This document shows positions 24,326-31,749 of a DNA stretch of 47,359 nt, piece by piece. Below the pieces are notes generated by a model that was not told where the DNA came from, searched no databases, and was given only the letters and a program-made list of their open reading frames with translations. The stretch comes from an uncultured Bacillota bacterium. Its GTDB lineage: Bacteria; Bacillota; Clostridia; Christensenellales; Borkfalkiaceae. The stretch lies in NCBI GenBank assembly GCA_949297575.1, contig CASFTB010000009.1, positions 1 to 47,359 of the forward strand, read 5' to 3'. The position numbers and the translations under genes are program-made. Position 1 is the stretch's first letter. Each line of letters begins with the position of its first letter.

Positions 24326-24354
24326 ATTATACCAATTTCGCAAATAAATTGCAA
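24326..24354 (-). promoter_or_regulatory. cca-rmuC promoter, sharing its -35 with the divergent promoter
   Basis: Minus strand: -35 TTGCAA (24349-24354), 17-bp spacer, -10 TATAAT (24326-24331) with an extended TGG in front of it. The -35 is self-complementary and serves the opposite promoter as well. Confidence 0.82.
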
Positions 24355-24377
24355 ATCGATGGGATTTGATATATAAT
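24349..24377 (+). promoter_or_regulatory. Lipid-kinase operon promoter, sharing its -35 with the divergent promoter
   Basis: Plus strand: -35 TTGCAA (24349-24354), 17-bp spacer, -10 TATAAT (24372-24377). The start codon of the downstream gene is at 24425. Two polymerases cannot hold the same -35 at once, so the divergent units should compete. Confidence 0.82.
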
Positions 24378-24424
24378 AGAAAGGTATTTTTACGGCCCGC
24401 GCTGCGGGCACCGAGGGGAAAACC

Positions 24425-25312
24425 ATGATAGACGTCATCCTCAACCCCCGTTCGGGGGAGGGAAAAAAGAAAAAGTTCGTTGCGCGCGCGCTGGCGCGGT
24501 TCAAAGAGCGCGGGCAGCAGGTCCAAGTACACGAAACGGAGCGCGCAGGGCAGGCGAAGGAACTCGCCCGCGCCCTCTCGCAGGAGGGCGGCGAGCTCGT
24601 CGTCATGGGCGGAGACGGCACCCTGCACGAGGTGCTCAACGGCCTTGAAAACTTCGAGAACTGTGCCCTCGGGCTCATCCCCGCCGGCACGGGCAACGAT
24701 TTCGCCGCTTCCGCGGGCATCCCTACCGACCCCGCGCGGGCGATAGACCTCATTCTGGATACACCCGCGCAGCCGACGGAGTTCATGCAGCTGCCCGGCG
24801 TGCGCGGCATCAACGCCGCGGGCACGGGCATCGACGTGGAGATCTTAAAGCGCTGCCGCGCCTCAAAACTGCTGCGCGGCAAGTTCCAATACATCATCAG
24901 CCTGATCATCTCGCTGTGCAAGTTCAGAAATTATAAGATGAAGGTGCGCGTCGGGGGAAAAGAACACGCCTTCAACGCCCTCATCGCCTGCATCGGCAAC
25001 GGCCGCCGCATCGGCGGGGGCATTCCCATGTGTCCCGAGGCGAAGATAGGGGACGGGCTCTTGGATCTCGTCGTCGTGGACGACGTGAAGAAGCTCGCCG
25101 TCCCGCCCGCCTTCGTCAAGCTGATGAAGGGAGGCATCCTGCGCGAAAAGTTCACCTTTTTCGAGCGTTGCGAGCACGCGGAAATAGAGCCGGAGACCCC
25201 GCAGACGCTGCAGGTGGACGGCGAACTGTACGACGGCATCCCCTTTATCGTCGACGTGGTCAAAGACAAGCTGCGCATGCACCGCGCGCTCCCTTCGGGC
25301 GGCGGCGCATAG
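24425..25312 (+). CDS. Diacylglycerol kinase / lipid kinase of the DagK-YegS family
   Basis: 295 aa from ATG 24425 with GAGGGGAAA upstream. The catalytic domain has NPRSGEGKKKK at the N-terminus, the nucleotide-binding GGDGTLHEV (62-70) and GTGNDFA. The C-terminal sandwich has IGNGRRIGGGIPMCPEAKIGDG and the closing QVDGE motif. Such enzymes phosphorylate diacylglycerol to phosphatidic acid to recycle lipid after teichoic-acid-type synthesis, or phosphorylate related lipids. The following antiporter gene begins 36 nt after it in the same direction. Confidence 0.88.
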   Translation: MIDVILNPRSGEGKKKKFVARALARFKERGQQVQVHETERAGQAKELARALSQEGGELVVMGGDGTLHEVLNGLENFENCALGLIPAGTGNDFAASAGIPTDPARAIDLILDTPAQPTEFMQLPGVRGINAAGTGIDVEILKRCRASKLLRGKFQYIISLIISLCKFRNYKMKVRVGGKEHAFNALIACIGNGRRIGGGIPMCPEAKIGDGLLDLVVVDDVKKLAVPPAFVKLMKGGILREKFTFFERCEHAEIEPETPQTLQVDGELYDGIPFIVDVVKDKLRMHRALPSGGGA

Positions 25313-25348
25313 CGCCCCCCCTGTAAAGGGCAGGGGAAAGGAGGCATC

Positions 25349-27088
25349 ATGGAATTCGTTTACATGCTCTTGCTGACGGGCGTGGTCATCGCCCTGTGCA
25401 TCTTCATCAACCGTGCGACGGACAGGGTGAAGATCCCTTCCCTGCTGCTGTTTATCGCCCTGGGGGTGCTCTTCGGCGTCCTCCTGCGCCCGCAGATCGG
25501 CAACTTTACCGATTACGAGCTCGGCAACGTGGTGTGCTCGGTCTGCCTCGTGTTCGTCATCTTTTACGGCGGGTTCGGCACCAACTTTAAAGAGGCGAGG
25601 CCCGTCGCGCCGCAGGCGCTGCTGCTCTCCTTTGCGGGCACGGCGCTCACCGCGGGGCTGGTCGGCGCCTTCGTCTATTTCGCCTTCCGGCTGCTGCCCT
25701 TCTTTGAAGGCGGCATCGGTTGGGTCGAAAGCCTGCTCATCGGCTCGGTCATCAGTTCGACGGACGCGGCGTCCGTCTTCAATATCCTGCGCGCGCGCAG
25801 GCTGAATCTGAAATACGGCACCTCCTCGCTGCTGGAAATGGAGTCCGGCTCCAACGACCCGACCTCCTACATGCTCACGGTCGTCTTTACCGCCGTGCTC
25901 GCCGCGCAGTACGGCATCCAAGGCGCTTCCGCCCTCTCCGCCGGGGAGATCGCCGCCATGCTCTTCTCGCAGGTGGGCTTCGGCGCCGTCGCAGGCGCGG
26001 GCTTTGGCTTCCTCGCCATCTTTATCCTCAAAAAGTTCCCCTTCAACATGGGGCAGGGCGGCACCATCTTCATCCTCGCCGTCTCCCTCGTCACCTATGC
26101 GCTGCCCACTCTGCTGGGCGAACTCAGCGGCATCCCCGTGCTGGCGGGCAACGGCTACCTCGCCGTGTATATCTGCGGCATTTTGCTCGGCAACGCGCGC
26201 ATCTCGCAGAAGAGAGACTGCGTCCGCTTCTTCGACGCGCTGACGGGCGTCGCGCAGATGATGATCTTCTTCCTGCTCGGCCTGCTCGCCACGCCCGAGT
26301 GGCTCGTCTCTCCCGAGGTGCTCGTGCCGGCGCTGCTCGTGTTCGCCTTCATGACCCTATTCGCCCGCCCCCTCGCGGTGGCGGGGCTGCTCGCGCCCTT
26401 CCGTGCCAGGATCAACCAGATCGGTGTCGTCAGCTGGGCGGGGCTGCGCGGCGTCGCCTCCGTCGTGTTCGCCATCTACGCCGTCAGTGCGCTGGGGGAG
26501 GGCACGCTGCCGTACGACCTGTTCAGCATCGTGTTCGTCATCGTCATCGTCTCCATGCTCGTGCAGGGTACGCTGCTGCCTTTCATGTCCGAAAAGATGC
26601 GCATGCTCGGCGACAATGACAACGTCCTGCGCACCTTCAACGACTATCAGGAGGAGAGTTCCGTCTGCTTCGTCAAGGTGGTGGTGGGCAAAAATCATCC
26701 CTGGGCAGGCAAAAAGCTCAGAGACTGCGTCCTGCCGCGCGAGTTCCTCGTCGTGCTGGTGCTGCGCGGCGAGGAGGTCATCGTCCCCGGCGGAGATACC
26801 GCCGTGCAGGCGGGCGACCTGCTCGTGACCGCCGCGCCCGAGTTTGAAAACAGGGACGAGTTCGGTATGTTCGAGGAGTACCTCGGCAAAAATCATCCCT
26901 GGGCGGGCATGCACGTGCGCGACCTCGCCCTTCCCGCGGGCACCCTCATCGCCATGATCAAGCGCAAGGGGGGCACCGTCATCCCGTACGGCGCCACGCG
27001 TTTGCAGGCAGAAGATACCCTCGTGTGCATCCGCCTGCGCGAGAAGGAAGGCGCCGCCCTCGGAGAAGGCGGGCAACAGGAACAATAA
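25349..27088 (+). CDS. CPA-family cation/proton antiporter with two RCK-C domains (CvrA/NhaP2-like)
   Basis: 579 aa after a strong AAAGGAGG. About twelve membrane segments cover residues 5-400 with family motifs: VFVIFYGGFGTN, SSTDAASVFNILR, LLEMESGSNDP with the ion-binding Asp, and SWAGLRGVASVVFAIYA. The cytoplasmic tail holds two TrkA-C/RCK-C domains (about 410-490 and 495-570), each starting with GKNHPWAG, which suggests an internal duplication. These domains bind nucleotides or other ligands and gate transport. The protein likely exchanges K+ or Na+ for protons at the membrane. Confidence 0.9.
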   Translation: MEFVYMLLLTGVVIALCIFINRATDRVKIPSLLLFIALGVLFGVLLRPQIGNFTDYELGNVVCSVCLVFVIFYGGFGTNFKEARPVAPQALLLSFAGTALTAGLVGAFVYFAFRLLPFFEGGIGWVESLLIGSVISSTDAASVFNILRARRLNLKYGTSSLLEMESGSNDPTSYMLTVVFTAVLAAQYGIQGASALSAGEIAAMLFSQVGFGAVAGAGFGFLAIFILKKFPFNMGQGGTIFILAVSLVTYALPTLLGELSGIPVLAGNGYLAVYICGILLGNARISQKRDCVRFFDALTGVAQMMIFFLLGLLATPEWLVSPEVLVPALLVFAFMTLFARPLAVAGLLAPFRARINQIGVVSWAGLRGVASVVFAIYAVSALGEGTLPYDLFSIVFVIVIVSMLVQGTLLPFMSEKMRMLGDNDNVLRTFNDYQEESSVCFVKVVVGKNHPWAGKKLRDCVLPREFLVVLVLRGEEVIVPGGDTAVQAGDLLVTAAPEFENRDEFGMFEEYLGKNHPWAGMHVRDLALPAGTLIAMIKRKGGTVIPYGATRLQAEDTLVCIRLREKEGAALGEGGQQEQ

Positions 27089-27098
27089 AAAAACAGGA

Positions 27099-27131
27099 GG
27101 GGCTGCGCCGTTCGGCGCAGCCCCCGCTTTT
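27099..27131. terminator. Terminator after the antiporter gene
   Basis: A perfect 12-bp stem GGGGCTGCGCCG (27099-27110) with 27113-27124 is followed by CGCTTTTA. On the minus strand it is followed by TCCTGTTTTTTTATT, so it may work in both directions. Confidence 0.75.
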
Positions 27132-27228
27132 AGGGATGGGCGCCTTTCAACGGGGGAAGCCTTTGGGGCGGAGCGCCCTCCCTCCCGCTTTTCCCGCGGG
27201 AAGCATCGGAGGGGCACAAAGACGGAGA

Positions 27229-27257
27229 GAAGGCAGGCCCGTGGCGGGCCTGCCTTC
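27229..27257 (-). terminator. Probable terminator after sepF
   Basis: A perfect 13-bp stem (27229-27241 with 27245-27257, arm GAAGGCAGGCCCG) with a 3-nt loop, just past the sepF stop on the minus strand. The tail TCTCTCCGTCTTTG is only moderately T-rich. No gene is visible in 27132-27315. Confidence 0.6.
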
Positions 27258-27315
27258 CCTCGGTTCAAGGTATTATCTCGCGTTCCCATAGGAACGGGGT
27301 AAAAGAATGCACACA

Positions 27316-27630
27316 TCAAAGCGCGTCTACGCCGTCCGGCGTGAAGAGGAACATATCCTTCTGCAGCTCCGCCACGCCGCCGCCGAGGGCATAGATGGCG
27401 CCGCTCAGAATGTCCGTCACCCGCTGCGCCGTCGCGGCGCTCAGTTCGTTGAGGTAGACGATGACGGTCAGCCCGTCTTTGAGGCGGTCGATGATCTCTT
27501 CGACGTCTGCAAAGGAGCGCGGCCTGCGGATCTGCATGGGGCGGCCGTCCTTCTGCTGATAGGTGCGGCGTTCGGGCAGGGGGGCTTCCGTCCTCGCTTT
27601 CTTCTGCCTGAAATTGTCAAACAGACCCAT
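27316..27630 (-). CDS. sepF: Cell-division protein SepF
   Basis: 104 aa with a strong upstream GGAGAGGGAGG. An N-terminal amphipathic stretch (MGLFDNFRQKK) is followed by a short linker and the SepF fold: the pattern IRRPRSFADVEEIIDRLKDG, then IVYLNELSAATAQRVTDILSG, then a C-terminal LFTPDGVDAL. SepF binds membranes and anchors FtsZ at mid-cell in Gram-positive bacteria. The protein is shorter than the usual 140-150 aa because the linker is reduced. It lies downstream of the YggS gene, as is common, but has its own promoter. Confidence 0.9.
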   Translation of the reverse strand: MGLFDNFRQKKARTEAPLPERRTYQQKDGRPMQIRRPRSFADVEEIIDRLKDGLTVIVYLNELSAATAQRVTDILSGAIYALGGGVAELQKDMFLFTPDGVDAL

Positions 27631-27662
27631 GCGCCGCCTCCCTCTCCTTTGTTTCCGCTTCT

Positions 27663-27691
27663 ATTTTAGCACAAACTTTGCTTTTGCACAA
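27663..27691 (-). promoter_or_regulatory. sepF promoter
   Basis: Minus strand: -35 TTGTGC (27686-27691), 17-bp spacer, extended -10 TGC-TAAAAT (-10 at 27663-27668). The sepF start is 32 nt downstream. Confidence 0.7.
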
Positions 27692-27755
27692 GCAAATGAA
27701 GGGGGCAGTGCGGCGATTTTCACCTTTCCCCGCGGCAGAAAAGGCGCCGCGGGTC

Positions 27756-28433
27756 TCACGCCTCCGCCTGCGGGTAGTGCCGCGGCCCGAAGAGCGAGGT
27801 GCCCAAACGGATCATGTTGCTGCCCTCTTCCACGCACAGGCGCCAGTCTCCGCTCATGCCCATGGAGAGGTGCAGGCAGTTTTCGTCCTCCTGCCGCAGC
27901 TCGTCAAAGAGTGCGCGCATCTGCCGCGCGAGGGAGCGCAGCAGCGCCTCGTCGTCAGAGAGGGGCAGCATCGCCATCACGCCCTCGAGGCGGATGTTCG
28001 GGTATCCGCGCAGCCGCTCGTACGCCGCCCGCGCCTCGTCTGCGGAAAACCCGCCCTTGGAGAGCTCGCTGCCGATGTTCACTTCCAGCAGGCAGGCGGC
28101 GACCCATCCCGCCTTTTCGGCGCGCTTTTGCAGCTCGTCCGCCAGCTCGAAGCGGTCGAGAGAATGGATGAGCTCTGCCTTTCCGATGAGGTACTTGACT
28201 TTATTGGTCTGCAAATGCCCGATAAAGTGCCTGCGGGCGCCCAGCACGGCGTCGAACTTGGCGGTAAATTCCTGCACTTTGTTTTCGCCAACGTCCGTAA
28301 CGCCCGCGGCGATCGCCTCGTTGATCTCTTCGGGCGTACGCGTCTTTGTAGCGGCGACGAGCGTGACCTTTTCTCCGAACTTGTTTCCGCTCGCGATTTC
28401 CGCGAGCACCTTTTTCACGTTTTCAGCGATCAT
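27756..28433 (-). CDS. YggS/PLPHP family pyridoxal-phosphate homeostasis protein
   Basis: 225 aa from ATG 28433 (MIAENVKKVL); a longer in-frame reading from 28493 would run across the promoter and is rejected. The PLP-binding Lys30 is in VAATKTRTPEEINEAI. The diagnostic blocks DVGENKVQEF, HFIGHLQTNKVK, SLDR, LLEVNIGSELSKGG, LSMGMSGDW and IRLGTSLFG are all present. The protein is a single-domain alanine-racemase-like barrel without catalytic activity that binds and buffers PLP in the cytoplasm. The usual symbol varies (yggS, ylmE). Confidence 0.93.
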   Translation of the reverse strand: MIAENVKKVLAEIASGNKFGEKVTLVAATKTRTPEEINEAIAAGVTDVGENKVQEFTAKFDAVLGARRHFIGHLQTNKVKYLIGKAELIHSLDRFELADELQKRAEKAGWVAACLLEVNIGSELSKGGFSADEARAAYERLRGYPNIRLEGVMAMLPLSDDEALLRSLARQMRALFDELRQEDENCLHLSMGMSGDWRLCVEEGSNMIRLGTSLFGPRHYPQAEA

Positions 28434-28464
28434 GGCGCGGCCTCTGTCTGGTTTTTTCGCCACT

Positions 28465-28493
28465 ATTATACCGCGGCGCGAAAGATCTGTCAA
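28465..28493 (-). promoter_or_regulatory. Consensus promoter of the YggS gene
   Basis: Minus strand: perfect -35 TTGACA (28488-28493), 17-bp spacer, perfect -10 TATAAT (28465-28470). It is 31 nt upstream of the start at 28433. Confidence 0.88.
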
Positions 28494-28559
28494 CTGCGGG
28501 GGGGAATTATGGGATAAAGAACCTTTATCAAAATTTTAAAGTCCTTTATTTTTGTGCAT

Positions 28560-28588
28560 TTGCTTCTTTGCAGAGAATGTGTTATACT
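28560..28588 (+). promoter_or_regulatory. Promoter of the 28692 lipoprotein gene
   Basis: -35 TTGCTT (28560-28565), 17-bp spacer, extended -10 TGT-TATACT (-10 at 28583-28588). It sits 103 nt before the start codon. The leader contains a run of eight or nine G (near 28675) just before GTGAGAGGA. Confidence 0.72.
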
Positions 28589-28691
28589 GAACATACCGCA
28601 GGGATGGCGCTGATCGGCATAGTGGAGCAGAGAGCTTCTTTTGCCGCGGCGGGTGTCGGTGTGGGAATTATCCGGGGGGGGGTGAGAGGAT

Positions 28692-30098
28692 ATGAAAAAA
28701 TTTTTTGCGGTGCTGTGTCTCTCTGTCGTCGCGGCATGCTGCATATGGGCGTGCGTCGCCTGCGGCGGAGGATCGTATACCGTAACCGTTGCGGCATTTC
28801 CGGAGGGCGTGGCGCGTTGTGTATTTGTCGGCTACAATGAGGAGACAGGCGTCGAAGAGGGAACAGACGTGCAGGTGCGCCTCTATTTGGAGGAGGGGTA
28901 TGCCGTCGGTTCCCTCGCTGTGATCGAAAACGGCACAGCGCTCGAAATGACCCGCTCCGTTTCGGGCGGCTATTATTCCGCCGTCATCGAGGATATACGG
29001 GAAGACATTTTTCTCTCCTTTTCGGGAGAGACGGGGGAGGAATGCAGCGCCACCTTCTATTGGATGGAACCGGGCCCGGAGGAGATCGTGTCGGAAGAGA
29101 TGAAGGATCTTTTTGACATGACGATCGTCTTTGACGGAGAGACATACACAGCCGAGGAATTCAAGGCGCTGTTTACAGATCTTTCCGGAGAGAGCTTTCC
29201 CGCAATGAAGATGTCCTTTTCCGTCGGGGAAACGCTCACCATCGAAGTATATGCGCAAGACGGCGCGAACAGCTTTGCGGACAACTTTGTCTCCGCGCCG
29301 CAGGTCGAGACGATGGCGAGCGCGGAAGAGGCGGACGGACAGCTCTATTTGAAGGCTGTCTATTCCGTTCCGCTTACCGAAAGGAATGTGTGGATCACCT
29401 TTTACGAGAAGGAGCTGCTTCTCGCAGGGCAGCTGCCCCGGGCACAGTTTTATGGGGATGGGTTTGAGTCGAGTTCTTTTTATGTAAATGCATCGGTCAC
29501 GGATGCCGAGGGAAACGCCGTTGAGACGTTTGCGCAAATGCACAAAGCGGATGACCTGCGCATTGCTTTGTCCGCAGAGGAAGGCGGATTGTGGGACGAG
29601 CTCCTGCACGAAGAGGGGGTCACGTTTTCTTTGGGGGGCCAGCCTCTCCGAGCGGCGGGAGATCTGCTCTTTGCTCCGCAGGCATTGCCGTGGGAGTATG
29701 GAGGGGTCAATTACAGAGTGGAAGCGCACGGCCTTGCCGCCGCCCTTAAGGACGAAAAATATGCCTCGATCCGCGTCGAAGGGCATAATATCGAAGAGAG
29801 CGACAGTCTCAACCCCGTTCCCTTCGCCTGCGCGGAGGACGGCACGATGTACTACCTCGCAGACAGAGAATTTATCTTTGTATTTACCATTGCGGGCAGT
29901 TTTGACGGGTTGCGGTATACCGTCGAATATGCGGACGGTGCGGAGACCGTCGTAAAGGATCAGCCGCTGCAAGTTTGGGAATCTTCTCCGACGATAGAGA
30001 TCGCCCCGGGGCTCATCCATTGCAACTGGCCGGAAAAGGTGCTCTCCGTCGAGCCGGGCGTCGGCCGCGCCATCCGCGTGACCATCGAGGTATATTAG
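28692..30098 (+). CDS. Lipoprotein of unknown function
   Basis: 468 aa from ATG 28692 (MKKFFAVLCLSVV). The signal region ends in a cysteine-rich CVACGGG; Cys24 (preceded by CVA) is the most likely lipidation site, though the spacing is not ideal. The rest is acidic and beta-rich with several short extracytoplasmic modules. I do not recognise a catalytic motif. It has no InlB repeat or LRR, although its opening (VTVAAFPEGVARCVFVGYN) resembles the first module of the SGNH lipoproteins of the cassettes. It stands alone between its own promoter and a weak terminator. Base composition is a little richer in A/T than cassette B. Confidence 0.72.
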   Translation: MKKFFAVLCLSVVAACCIWACVACGGGSYTVTVAAFPEGVARCVFVGYNEETGVEEGTDVQVRLYLEEGYAVGSLAVIENGTALEMTRSVSGGYYSAVIEDIREDIFLSFSGETGEECSATFYWMEPGPEEIVSEEMKDLFDMTIVFDGETYTAEEFKALFTDLSGESFPAMKMSFSVGETLTIEVYAQDGANSFADNFVSAPQVETMASAEEADGQLYLKAVYSVPLTERNVWITFYEKELLLAGQLPRAQFYGDGFESSSFYVNASVTDAEGNAVETFAQMHKADDLRIALSAEEGGLWDELLHEEGVTFSLGGQPLRAAGDLLFAPQALPWEYGGVNYRVEAHGLAAALKDEKYASIRVEGHNIEESDSLNPVPFACAEDGTMYYLADREFIFVFTIAGSFDGLRYTVEYADGAETVVKDQPLQVWESSPTIEIAPGLIHCNWPEKVLSVEPGVGRAIRVTIEVY

Positions 30099-30103
30099 GC
30101 CGC

Positions 30104-30124
30104 GGCGTACCGGTGTGCCTTTTT
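30104..30124 (+). terminator. Weak terminator after the lipoprotein gene
   Basis: GGCGTAC pairs with GTGTGCC (two wobble pairs) over a 2-nt loop and is followed by TTTTT. It is short, so some read-through into cassette B is possible. Confidence 0.4.
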
Positions 30125-30136
30125 GCGAAAGGGGGA

Positions 30137-30165
30137 TTGACGTATACCGGAAGAGGTGTTATAAT
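30137..30165 (+). promoter_or_regulatory. Cassette B promoter
   Basis: -35 TTGACG (30137-30142), 17-bp spacer, extended -10 TGT-TATAAT (-10 at 30160-30165). A GC-rich leader of about 125 nt follows. This gives cassette B its own strong fixed promoter, in contrast to cassette A. Confidence 0.85.
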
Positions 30166-30294
30166 AAAAGACGACCGCAAATGCCGTAAGACCGGCTGTC
30201 CGGGGCGTGGGTCGCCTTTCGGCCGTGCGGGCGATTTGGTTCGGTTTCTCGGGGCGTTCGCGTGCGCGGTTCGCCCGTATCTTGCGGAGGAGAG

Positions 30295-31749
30295 ATGGCA
30301 GAAAGAAGGAAAATTTTACACGTGGCGCTGTGTATCGCCGCGGTGCTCGTTCTGGTGCTCGCTTTTCCGGCGGCAGCTCTGATAGCGGGTTTTGCGCTGC
30401 CCGCGCAGTACGGGGCGACCTATTACGGCGCGCTCGCGGGCATGACGGACAAACTGTACGAAGCAGAAGGGAAAAAGATCGTCATCATCGGCACGTCGAG
30501 CGTTCCCTTCGGCGTAGACAGCGCGCTCATGCAGCAGCTTCTCGCAGAGAGCGGGCATGATTACGCGGTCTGCAATTTCGGGCTGTACGGCACGATGGGC
30601 GTCAAAGTGATGCTCGACCTCGCCGAAGAGGCGATCGGGGAGGGCGACATCGTGCTCTTTGCCCCCGAAGTGGGCAGCCAGACGATGAGCCTGTTCTTTT
30701 CCGCACGCGAAGTGTGGCGCGCGGTGGACGGGCATTTCGGCCTGCTTTCGCATCTTGAAGACAACGCCTCCGAGCTCGTCGGCGGCTTCCCCGCCTTTGC
30801 CTCCGAAAAGTTCTCCTTCTATTGCAGCGAGCCGCTGCAGGGCAGCGGCATCTATTCGAGTACTTCTTTTGACGCGAACGGTGACCTGAAAAACGTCCGC
30901 CGCCCGCAGAACGTGATGCCCGGCGGGGTCGACGCGAACGGCACGATCTCCTTCCTCGAACCGGACGATGCATTCGTCTCCTACGTCAACGAGTATTGTG
31001 CGCGTGTGCGCGACAGGGGCGCGGAGATGTACTTTTCCTTCTGCCCCATGAACGAGGCCGCGCTCGAAGACCGTTCGCAGGAGAAGCTGGACGCCTACTA
31101 TGACCTGCTGCACGGGCTGTTCGACATGGAGATCCTCGGCGACCCCGCCGACTCCGTGATGGAGAGCGGTTGGTTTTACGACACGAATTTCCATCTCAAC
31201 GACGCGGGCATGACGGTGCACACCGTCCGCCTCGTCGACGCGCTGAAGGCGGATATGGGAGACCCTTCCCCGACGGAGGTCGAGCTCCCCGAAATGCCCG
31301 AGCTCCCCGCAGAGGACGTGCCCGCGGGGGAGGGGGACGTATCGGACGCTGCCTGCTTCACCTATACGGCGCAGGGAGACGGTTACGTCGTCACCGGCCT
31401 GACGGAGGAGGGCGCGGCGCGCACTTCCCTCGTGCTCCCGTACAGTTATGAGGGCGCGCCCGTCTCCGGCTTCGGGGCAAACGTGTTCGCGGGCAACGCC
31501 GTCCTGCGCGAACTGACGCTGCAGGAGAACGTGCGCAGCATCCCCGACGGCGCCTTTGACGGCTGTACCGCCCTCGAAAAGCTGATCGTATTGCAGGAAG
31601 ACCCCGCGCGCATCTATGTCGGCCTGGAGCTTTTGCGGGGCGCGCCGTCCTGCATCGTCTATGTGCCCAAGGGCACTTTGCCCGCCTATCGGGGGCATTA
31701 TAACTGGCAATATCTCTGGAGCGACGGAAAAGTGAGGGAATCGGCATGA
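30295..31749 (+). CDS. Membrane-anchored SGNH-like protein with C-terminal LRR (cassette B)
   Basis: 484 aa from ATG 30295 (MAERRKILHV), with GGAGG only 4 nt upstream; a GTG at 30262 is an alternative. A membrane helix spans about 8-33. SGNH block I is VIIGTSSVPFG (Ser68), and the C-terminal catalytic block is YDTNFHLN (Asp296, His300). Residues about 345-484 form a BspA-type LRR tail (NVFAGNAVLRELTL, AFDGCTALEKLIVL), ending with a GHYNWQYLW block that corresponds to THYNWGAYK in the cassette A paralogue (13303). The stop overlaps the next gene's ATG. Confidence 0.8.
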   Translation: MAERRKILHVALCIAAVLVLVLAFPAAALIAGFALPAQYGATYYGALAGMTDKLYEAEGKKIVIIGTSSVPFGVDSALMQQLLAESGHDYAVCNFGLYGTMGVKVMLDLAEEAIGEGDIVLFAPEVGSQTMSLFFSAREVWRAVDGHFGLLSHLEDNASELVGGFPAFASEKFSFYCSEPLQGSGIYSSTSFDANGDLKNVRRPQNVMPGGVDANGTISFLEPDDAFVSYVNEYCARVRDRGAEMYFSFCPMNEAALEDRSQEKLDAYYDLLHGLFDMEILGDPADSVMESGWFYDTNFHLNDAGMTVHTVRLVDALKADMGDPSPTEVELPEMPELPAEDVPAGEGDVSDAACFTYTAQGDGYVVTGLTEEGAARTSLVLPYSYEGAPVSGFGANVFAGNAVLRELTLQENVRSIPDGAFDGCTALEKLIVLQEDPARIYVGLELLRGAPSCIVYVPKGTLPAYRGHYNWQYLWSDGKVRESA

